Below are positions 55,237 through 64,000 of a stretch of 64,000 bases of DNA, piece by piece. A model generated the notes under the pieces. The model was not told where the DNA came from. It made no database searches and saw only the letters and a program-made list of their open reading frames with translations. The stretch is from positions 2,862,936 to 2,926,935 of the forward strand of contig JABAKD010000020.1 in the NCBI GenBank assembly GCA_012845835.1, in the 5' to 3' direction. Numbering within the stretch: position 1 is the first letter of the stretch; each line of letters begins with the position of its first letter. The stretch comes from Undaria pinnatifida. Taxonomy: Eukaryota; Sar; Phaeophyceae; Laminariales; Alariaceae. The position numbers and the translations under genes are program-made.

Positions 55237-56116
55237 TCCACCTGACTAGAAGTGCGTACATGAAAAGGGAATGCCCCGCGAGAGAAAAGCGCTGTTACCT
55301 CTCAGCAGTTTGCTGCTACAACAGACGAACGCGTTGTCGCCCCGGCAGAACTCCCAACGTTTCGATTAAGAAAAAAAAACGTAAAACATAACATGTGAAA
55401 TTTGCTAAATTTGGCTTTAAATTTTGCCAAATTTTTGGGCAAAATCCAACATTGAACAGCACCATCAAAAAAAGTAGGAGCTCCTATTTTAGAGAGCGCC
55501 ATTAAAAAACGAGAATTCCCGTATAACCAAAGAACCAAAACTTGTTTTTACGGTGTGAGGGTTAGAGCGTTTTTGTTTTGTGGTGGCTTTAGAGTGTCAG
55601 AATTGCCAGAGCAACTCGTTCGTTGCGCGCGATGTACGGTGGCATATTTCGGGGCCGATAGGTGAAAATCCGCGAAATTGATGAATGAGCACATAGCGCC
55701 CAAAAAAGCGGGGAGCACGACGGCAGCAGTCTGACTAGCATCCCGCTGCAAACCTTCTCTGAGATCGTCGGATGGTCGTCCGTTCATTCTAGCTCGGGTG
55801 CAGTCGCTTGCCTGTGGTAGGGATACTATATATATGCCCGTCATAGCCCATGCTACGCCGCGTAAGTCGGCAGTCAGGGCTGGTTTTGTGCGTCCGATCC
55901 GGCAATTCGTTAGATCGTCACTTCTTTCGCACCGGCTCTCTTGTCCCTTCGATAACCCCAACAAAAGGTGTCACGGCACAACAACCATGTATTCTCTGGC
56001 AGACAAAACGCACCCTCCACTAAGACCGACCGTCAGTCTGAAAAATAAGGTATGGCTCTACGTCGTAGAGACGGGGCGTGAGCACGCGAGTACTGGCGTG
56101 CCAGGTACGTGTGAAG

Positions 56117-56440
56117 TAGACGCCTGCTACGATAGAGGTATACCTTTTTTTTTGGCGAAAATGGCTTCTGAATGACGGGGTATACCTTTTTTTGGCGAAA
56201 AAGGTTTCTAAATGACAGGGTATACCTTTTTTTGGCGAAAATAGTTTCTAAATGACGGGGTATACTTCTTTTTGGTGAAAATGGTTTCTGAATGACGGGG
56301 CTCCTTAACCTACAAATACTACCGTCGGAATTTAGTACTGGCATGCCAGGTATGTATGAAGTAGACGCCTGCTACGATAGAGGTATACCTTTTTTTGGAG
56401 AAGATGGTTTCTGAATGACGGGGCTCCTTAACCTAATAAT
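56117..56440. repeat. Array of GGTATACC-type units
   Basis: The unit GGTATACCTTTTTTTGGCGA followed by AAATGGTTTCTGAATGACGG occurs four times in tandem (56,135-56,300) and once more at 56,380-56,420. Each block ends CTCCTTAACCTA and a CCGTCGGAA word. Single copies lie at about 54,140-54,215 and, inverted, at 53,520-53,600. Confidence 0.7.
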
Positions 56441-56966
56441 ACTACCGTCGGAAAAACGACATTTATTTTTTGGCATGGTTCTCCTCGTGTACCTCGGCCA
56501 TGGGTTTTTTCGTCCGGTACATCGTAGCAGTTTTGTTTTTTCTCCAGACCAATTTTCGGGAGAGATCTTAAGCTCCAAAAAAAAAAAAAAAATGACGGGT
56601 AGAATTAGAAAGGAATGCGGCGCAACTCTATCGTGGCAAACGTCATTATCGCTTGAATACATGTGGCAGCGCGTGCAACGCTGAGGGCCTCTCGCTGGGC
56701 AGCATCGACGAAACAAACGCGATTGGTCACCGCATCACGAGAGGGAGATGTGGGTACCATGCCATGCATTTTGGCAGACGACCATTGCTTGCTTTTCTCC
56801 TCTTCTCTCTGCCTGTGACTGGTGTGTGTTAAGGAATTAGTGGGGTATTAGTCCGTTTGACAACTTGCAAAAGTTTAACCAATAGCTTACCCAAACTAAG
56901 CCTTATAATATGTGTGTGGCGGTAAACCGATAATCGACAGCCTACGTCGAGAATGCACTATTCCCC

Positions 56967-57225
56967 ACGATGTACGCTCGAAGTCAACAACCTGGGTCCC
57001 GTCTGAGCGCCAACAACGAAGCCGCGATCAAGCATCAAGAAGTAACGCCATGACTCCGTACGATACGCTCAATGCTAACAACCTGGGTCCCGTCTGAGCG
57101 CCAACAACGAACCCGCGATCAAGCATCAAGCAAGAATATATATATACTCCGTACGATACGCTCAAAGCCAAAAACCTGGGTCCCGTCTGAGCTCCAACAA
57201 GGCACGATCGAGCACCAACTCATGA
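56967..57225. repeat. 93-bp tandem repeat, three units
   Basis: Units begin at 56,967, 57,060 and 57,153. Each contains ACAACCTGGGTCCCGTCTGA, or AAAACCTGGG in the last, and GATCAAGCATCAAG in the first two. The third is truncated. Confidence 0.8.
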
Positions 57226-57548
57226 CCACAAAACCCCCCGTGCACACGTCAACAGACAAGCAGGTTTTGACCCCTTAACCGTATTAATAGTAGCGTGTCC
57301 ATGTTGCTGGGGCACAAACAACTTCACACCTCGGACAGATCAGATCCTTCCCTATTGACCATTGCTCTATAGGTGAGCTGTGTCTTTCAGGGCACATAGA
57401 TCCCTTACCTACTACCAGGTGTATGATATGTATGGCCTATAGATCATATCGCCGGGTGGGGTCTGTACGACGTGTACGCTTTTTCATGGGTTCCATGGGT
57501 TGAAATCTGTGCTAAACAGGTCCTGCACAACACACCGTAACGGCAGAT

Positions 57549-57715
57549 AAATGATGTATATGATCTATGAGATCATATATGGTCTATATGATCTATATGA
57601 TCGATACGATCTACATGATCTATATGATCTATATTATCTATTTGATCTATATCATCTATATGATCTATATGATATATATCATCTACTAATATACTCGGAG
57701 TATGATCTAGATCGT
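57549..57715. repeat. 9-bp minisatellite ATGATCTAT
   Basis: About 17 imperfect units of ATGATCTAT, a smaller version of which lies at 27.74-27.80 kb. It reads YDLYDLYDL in one frame, which produces a misleading open frame. Confidence 0.8.
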
Positions 57716-58689
57716 GATCTGTTCGAGGTGTGAACAGCTTGGAACTAGCGTGTGTTCACATGTTTGACCAAAGGCTACGATAGGGAGAGGACACTCCCAT
57801 TCTCGCTACTGGCTTTGAGCCACTCGCATCGAGGGACTGTACCTCACGGACAAAAAACATTCTCGGTGACTTTCTTCTGGATAACCTTACTGTAGCTTAC
57901 CTTTTCATCGCGGGTTCCATATTTCATACAAAAGTTAAAACAGCACGACTAGCTTGACACCGCAACGGAACGGGGGGGTCACACGCGCGAGAGTGACTCC
58001 CAAGCCACGGCCAAAAAATGCCCAAAAAAAAAACACACACACACACACACCTAGAGCTCTACTACTAGTACCGTACCCGCGGTCATTTGCGGGGAAAAAA
58101 AATAAAAAAAATGAAAGTGAACCGGATTCGCTACCGCCCGACGAGCGGAAATTTAGTGTCAGCACCACACCGTGGACGGCGTTGGCAGTCGGCACGCGCC
58201 CGAATCCCCCCATATTTTACCTGTATGCGATATCCTGCACACGCGAACGTAGTGTTTTGTTTCTCGCGCGTTTGTAGTGGCCGGTCTTCAGTTTATGTTT
58301 GTTGTTGGTCATGTTTTCTTCCGATTCTGGACACTCACAAGCTGCACATGGTTGGATGACGAGCGTAATACTACTATAACATCAGTATGTTTTCTTTTTG
58401 TGGGGAGCGTTTTGAGTGATCAACGTTGAAACTCATGCCGCACGAGTTGTCCGATGACAAGCACAACAGTAGTAGTGGGTACGGATTAGGAATAGTTGTG
58501 CCACAAGAGAGGTCGTAGAAACGCCAACAGAAAGCATTATTAGCCTTTTCACGAAAAGGCTGCAAGGCTCTCCCACGAGAAAGGCGTCGTGGCTCATACT
58601 TTCAAGAAGTTTGCTGGACGGACGGACGCGATTGCCGCCAAACGGTGATGTTTCGTTCGTACGAAAACGACAAATCAGTCTGTTGGTTA

Positions 58690-59400
58690 TGTGGCGCTAC
58701 CCACTGAGCTACTCAGTCACTTGACTGAGTCACATGGCTAGGTAGCCAGCAGTGACATATAATATGTTTTTGAGTTCGTTGATTGAACGTCGCCGATTTA
58801 TATAGTATCAGGGATCTCCGGGACTCTCCCCTCACCATGGTCTACAGTAGTAATACTCAGGAGGACACCATCGTAACCATTCACAATGTCTCCAGCGCGC
58901 ACGCTAGAAAAGAACAAATACGAAGTCGGCGAGAGCCGAACTCATGAAGCATCCTTTCTTGGTTATATAGCACTACCTGGTATGCTACTGAGGAGACCCG
59001 TGTTGCGAAGTCGGCAAGATTCCATCAACGAGCTCAGAGAGATACATTTTGTTGGGTATATAGCACTACTCAATATGCTACTGGGGAGGCCCCTATTGCG
59101 AACTCGGCGAGATCCAATCAACGAACTCAAATATATATGTTGGTGATGTATGTTGGTTTACATACCCGCTGAGCCAAATATATATATATATATATATATG
59201 TATTATAAAAAATGAAAATACACTCCAGCTGTGAGATCGAAGATTTCGTCGAAACTCATCTTTGCAAGCTGTGTGTGATACTCCGATCGCGCGCATTACG
59301 AGTTGTGTGTCCTCATTAAGGACATAGGTCGGCGACTCCCCTTACAAATATATATGTTGGTTATGTATGTTGGTTTATATACCCGCTGAGCTATTGGGGA
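58690..59400 (-). repeat. Cluster of repeats with tRNA-like A boxes
   Basis: On the minus strand the pol III A-box consensus (TRGCNNAGYNGG) occurs at 58,700-58,711, 59,165-59,176 and 59,382-59,393, e.g. TAGCTCAGCGGGTATATAAA. Each of the last two is followed by AACCAACATACAT. Two tandem units of about 105 bp at 58,955-59,130 share TATAGCACTACYYRRTATGC and TCGGCAAGATTCCATCAACG or close variants. No B box was found, so these are not tRNA genes; a tRNA-derived SINE is possible. Confidence 0.45.
59206..59346 (+). repeat. Solo arm of the fold-back family
   Basis: Begins TAAAAAATGAAAATACACTC and runs through CAAGCTGTGTGTGATACTCC to GGTCGGCGACTCCCCTTACA, then breaks into an AT-rich tRNA-like repeat. 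It is closest to the 52.9-53.2 kb copies. Confidence 0.7.
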
Positions 59401-59569
59401 GATCCCTGTTACGAACTAAATATATACGGAGTATATATATATTGTTGGCGATATAGCACTACCCGCTGAGTTTTCCTCAGTCATGTGACCATTGAGCTAC
59501 TCAGCCACGGGACCACTCAGCTCCCCAGTCACGTGACCGAGTAGCTACAGTGGGTAGAGCTACATGACC

Positions 59570-62500
59570 AACACAGGGGGAGTACAGCGCACAGAGCAAG
59601 TAGCAATTGTCACGCGCGGTCAACAATCAGCAGACAACGCTAGGTCGAGAAACGTTTTCGTGATGCGTGCTACGATGTATGGGCATGCCACTCTTCTTAA
59701 CGGCAGGACTCTTTGGCCGAAAGCCGTCCAAATGGAACTCCTTTTTCAGCGAATGGTAACGTTCTTTTATTCCTAGGCCATGAGCCTGTTGGTCGACTCT
59801 GTTGATCAAGTTGCGACCCGCTTTCATCTTTTTTTTTTCGTTTATGAATATACAAACGATTTGGGTCAGAGATATAATATAGGTATTTTTACGGAGACGC
59901 GTTATTAACGGGACGAAATTACACAAACCAAAATAAAGGAAGACATCTCGCCACCTTCCAGGTGCGAGCGCTTCCACGCCACGACGGTAGCGTTCGGGTG
60001 AGGCTATGTATACCCGGTAGACACCAGCCCAAAAAAATGAACTTGGGCAAAGCGCTGTTACACAAACAAACGCTAGGGAGCGGACGCGCTCTACGTTCGA
60101 GAGGTGCACCACTTTTTTTTTTTCTGAGGTTGATCAATTTGGGAGCTTAAGACCTCTCCCACAAGAAAAGCGGATTAAATTGGAGAATAATCAAAAACTG
60201 CTACGTATATATATATGTACCGGATGAAAAATACACCCATGACCCCAGGTACACGACGAAAAATCATGCAAGAAAGTGACCCGTTTCCGGCGGTTTGGGG
60301 TTAAGAAGAGCCCCGTCCTTCCGAAAAAAAAATAGCGAAGCGCATGGCTGGACATACCTGATACTGGCTTACAGGAGGCCACGTTGGTTCTTAGCAAGTA
60401 ACACGTACTGGTACTAGTGTGGTGCCACAGTTAGATCTACTTCTATTAGTGCTACTGTAATCCCCTGGCTGAGCGGGTGCGAAAGGCACCCGCCTACAAG
60501 TGTCACTATCTCTTTGGGGATCCATGTATATCGACCAAACAAACAACGAGCGCTATCTTACCAAGCGACTACACCAATAAAGACGTGCGGCACTACGATT
60601 ACCAAATAGAAAGTGGCCCGTTTCCGGCGGTTTGGGATTAAGAAGAGCCCCGTCCTTCCGAAAACAAAAATAGCCAAAAAATGGTACCAGGTATGTCTCT
60701 ATCGAAGCACGTGTCAGTGTTCCCCCCCCGGGCCCTCCCCCTTTTGTGCTTGACAATTCATGCTACTATCGGTGGTTCTCCGTAAATAGAGTTTTGCTTC
60801 AAGCTAGGGGCCTCAGAAAGAAACAGGCGCACACCACCCCTGTATCGCATGATGCAATATAGCATGCGTCTCGTAGCCTGGAACATACCAGCTCTACCAT
60901 CTACGGCCACTCTCCCTGACATACGCGTACCGGTGCGCCGCTATCCTTGGGGACGTTCTGAGCGATAAACACTTCCAACAAGAGGAATGTTTCGTGGGGT
61001 GTTGAGTTTGGTATGCCCAGGTACCAAAGCTGGCTATACGAATGGTCGTACCCGGGTAGATACTCGGGTATACCTAGAGTGTGTAACCCAGAGTGTATAG
61101 ACTATACGAAGTATATGCCATACGAAAAACGCGCTAGAGTTTTTTTAGAGCTCTACACGGCGGTTTTTCTGGGAGGGTGCCACTGACTCGCGCTCGAGGA
61201 GCCGAGCAATGATAGCGCTGGACCATCTGGTCGAGATATGATTGACTGTAGATTGTGTTGGTCGTATGTGTAGCGGGGACGGGGAGATTAATTGGCGCGC
61301 ACGCATGCTTTATGCCGAAAGCCATTGCTTTACGTTATTTACAATACAATTAGGGAGAAGGGAGAAGGAAGGAGGAAGGAGGGGGTGCTGGATGGGGGGG
61401 GTGGCATGTAGATGCGGAGAAAAGACGCACGACGATGCGATAGAACAACGTGTAACCCAATGCCGGTAGCAGGTGAAATAACTGCTGTGTAGAGCCAGGA
61501 CAGTGCGTACTCAAGGGGGCACACGCAGGGGAGGAGAGTGGCTCGGGCGAGAGTGAAGAGTGGTAGCATATTTCGGTGCATCGTGTGAGCTTGAGCGCTT
61601 GGAATGGATCATGAACTGTACAATGTTGGACAAGGCACATGAAATAATAAACCAACTAAATATCATGTTCACCGTCCCACAAAAAAAAATCGGAACAAAC
61701 CTTAACACGTCAACCATTCCCGAGCAGCTTTACAAAAGGCGACACTATTAATAGCGAGTTTTGGCGTAGTCGTGTTTTCATGCGGTTTATAGCCGGAGTG
61801 CGAAAGGAGCTTGGCGTGCCAGGATGCAGCTCCATACTGAAGCGCTGAGCACGGGGCGCGGGCGCTGATGTTTCACGGCGCGCGCCGGGGAGACGCAGTC
61901 GGTCCGTCGATCAAATCACAAGCAATAAACCCAAGTTTTTTTGATGTGGATTTTTGGAAGTTTTGTTGCGTACGGTGGCTTTCGGGAATCGCAGTCGTGT
62001 GCGATGACGTTGTGTTGGCGCGCTCGTGTCAGAATTATCGACGCTCGTTCGGTGCACACGCTGTGCAGATAGCACCTTCCAACGACGGCGGCGGTGAAAA
62101 CTTCGGAGCAACATGAAGCGCAAATCACCAACGAGCGGCATCGGCATACACATACATGCGCACGTGCTGTTAATTCCAGCCCCGCACGACGACTGAGCAC
62201 ACCAGCGCGGGATGAAAGCGTGTGCGGCATGTGCCGAGAGCTGCTTTCCACTGCCGAAAGGCCAGCGGAAATATCACAGATCTAGGGCTTGTGGGTGATG
62301 CGGCATGTAGTGTCGTTCGTAGTCTCCTGCGATGTCAATTTTGTGGGGAGGGGCTAGGAAACTGCCCTCCTAATACAATCGCTTGTCACCGCAATCGTTG
62401 AGGGAACACACGAACACGCAAGAAATATCCTGCAGGGGAGGAGGGGGGGGGGGGGGGAGGGCAGGGAGGCAGAGAAAGGAGACGAGGAAGAAAGAAATCA

Positions 62501-64000
62501 AATATAGACGAGAGCAAGGCGAAGAAACGGGACAGAGCATAGGCGTAGAGAGCGGGAGTGGAGCGCATTTTTCATCCATGTAAACCGAGCCCTTATCGCA
62601 GCGCTTGAAATGAGAATAACGGGGCTGAGTATCCTGTACAAGGCGACGAAACAGGAGATTGTGTCCGGAGGTGCCCACCGCGAAGAGGGAGAACATTCTT
62701 AGCGAGCCAAAACACGGAAACGTCTGACACGATTGTAGAGCAGTGTTCTATTGTGGCTGACCAACCAAAACGCGACAAAACCCGCTTCAAGGATGCGAGG
62801 CGAGGCGACGTGCTACTGACACACTTTTTGTGCCTCAGACGCGCGGTTGCTTTGATCGACGCAAGTATTGCAAAAAGCTGACAAAAAAAAAAGCCGTAGC
62901 TTCGTCTGCGCGAACATGCCCCAAACATCATCGGCGAAAACGGCACAGAACAACAGCGCTCCGGGGAACAAACAGCTCGCTTGAGCGTGCGAGTCTAAGA
63001 CGGCGACCTTGCCGCGCCGCGGGTAGTAGAGCAGCGAGTAGCAACGGAGCAGGGCTCAAAACAGACCGCCCTCCACGAACCCACGAACGGATGCTATGGT
63101 GGTATTATTTTTTTTTTTTCGGGGGCTCCTCACTTGAGTTAGCAGTTTTCGAGAAAAAAAAAAATACTTCGCCCAAAATCGTCGGAAAAAACGACTTTTT
63201 TTTTTTTTGCATTTTGGTGATGATTATCGTTGTGTAGCAGCTAGTCCATGGGATTTTTCATCGGGTAACAGTTTTTATTTTTCTCCAAACAAAGGTTTTG
63301 ACTCAAGAAAGGTGTTAGGCTCCCAAATCGAGGAACCCCAGAAAGAAAGCGGCACACGCCTCTACCGTAGCAGCACGCGTCATGCACGCCTTCTAGGACA
63401 AAAAGCGGAGTTTGAAGAACACTGCAAGCTCAACCCGACCTGGAAAAATCCCCATGGTGGGCTCTGGGTATACAAAAAAAAAACATATCGTAAAAAAACA
63501 AGAACACGACAAAACAAAAAAATGCGACGACTGTGGGTTAAGGAGCTGACCGTTTTTTTTTCTGAGCAAAAAATAAAAATTTCCGGAAATGTGCTACTTC
63601 AGCTGTCGTAGAGCGCGATTGAAGGAAAAACACGCCCGGGCATTTTCTGGGCGGGACAACAAGCTCGGCGTGAAACCCACCCCGGGATATTTGCATGTTT
63701 TATTTAAATCGTCCATGTACCGGCAGTACCGGCAGCGATAGGGTGTCGGCTTTTAGCTAACGTATGTTTCAGCTGCCTCCCAGCGCGCCTGGTCGGTTGT
63801 AAAGCTACTGTATCACTCGATGGTTTTGCAGTAGCGTACAATTATAGCCGATGGGTGCTTTTATCGCGCATTCCCAACTAAAAAAAAACGCCCTTGATGA
63901 TGCTTTTTTTCGCCTTCCCCTTTCGGACCCTGTGAGCCAGACCCGCCCCGCTACATGACAATTGACAGTGGATTGTTGTAAAAAAATACGATGCTTGCAG
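59570..64000. other. Intergenic, no recognised gene
   Basis: Diverged copies of the GAGGTTCCTC/GGGAGCTTAAGACC repeat occur at about 60.11-60.33, 60.60-60.72 and 63.29-63.61 kb. The rest (notably 61.1-62.9 kb) has lower repeat content and several frames of 80-135 codons, none with a recognisable domain. An unannotated exon could be hidden there. Confidence 0.5.
60460..60521 (+). other. Short tRNA-like folded sequence
   Basis: ATCCCC (60,460-60,465) can pair with GGGGAT (60,516-60,521). Just inside lies an A-box match TGGCTGAGCGGG, and a perfect eight-pair stem GCGGGTGC, loop GAAAG, GCACCCGC at 60,473-60,493. At 62 bases, with no T arm or B box, it is too short for a normal tRNA. Confidence 0.3.

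Noticed and set aside
57551-57733. Protein of YDLYDLYDL repeats
   Set aside because: It is the translation of a 9-bp AT-rich minisatellite, not a gene.

Overview
The window is a stretch of nuclear DNA from a eukaryote. Coding content is sparse, spliceosomal introns are many, homopolymer and microsatellite tracts are abundant, and several families of dispersed repeats are present. One recognisable gene fills the left 40 kb on the minus strand: CNOT1 (NOT1), the scaffold of the CCR4-NOT mRNA deadenylase complex. The GC-rich exons, the long Ala/Gly/Gln-rich linkers between domains, the repeat-rich introns and the type of non-LTR reverse-transcriptase relic at 45-46 kb suggest an alga, most likely a stramenopile such as a brown alga. 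That placement is inference; no rRNA or other taxonomic marker is present.

Layout. CNOT1 reads right to left. A short first exon with a plausible ATG lies at 40,048, below a pair of CCAAT boxes at about 40.21 and 40.24 kb. Twenty-three exons can be traced from there to 2,019. They give 2,227 codons that follow the known CNOT1 domain order: N-terminal region, HEAT region, TTP-binding region, a very long disordered Q/A/G linker, the MIF4G domain that binds CAF1 (CNOT7/8), the CNOT9-binding domain, and the start of the connector. The C-terminal NOT1 domain is not in the window and should lie to the left of base 1. Twenty-one of the 22 introns are phase 0. The first has a GC donor, and the upstream introns are very long (9.0, 6.2 and 4.2 kb) and filled with repeats. 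The 3' introns are mostly 0.2-1.1 kb.

From 40.3 to 64 kb I recognise no intact gene. This part is a mosaic of mobile-element debris: a frameshifted reverse-transcriptase fragment, a 1.3-kb fold-back element with arms of about 450 bp, small TTAA-flanked elements with CCCC/GGGG ends, a TA-flanked MITE, poly-A-tailed retroposon copies, tRNA-like A-box repeats, and many tandem duplications.

I saw no CRISPR array, operon, provirus or defence system. The most interesting signals are the near-uniform phase-0 intron layout of CNOT1, the TTAA/CCCC mini-element family, the fold-back family, the poly-A retroposon with a shared C-terminal peptide, and two short palindromic motifs that recur through the window.
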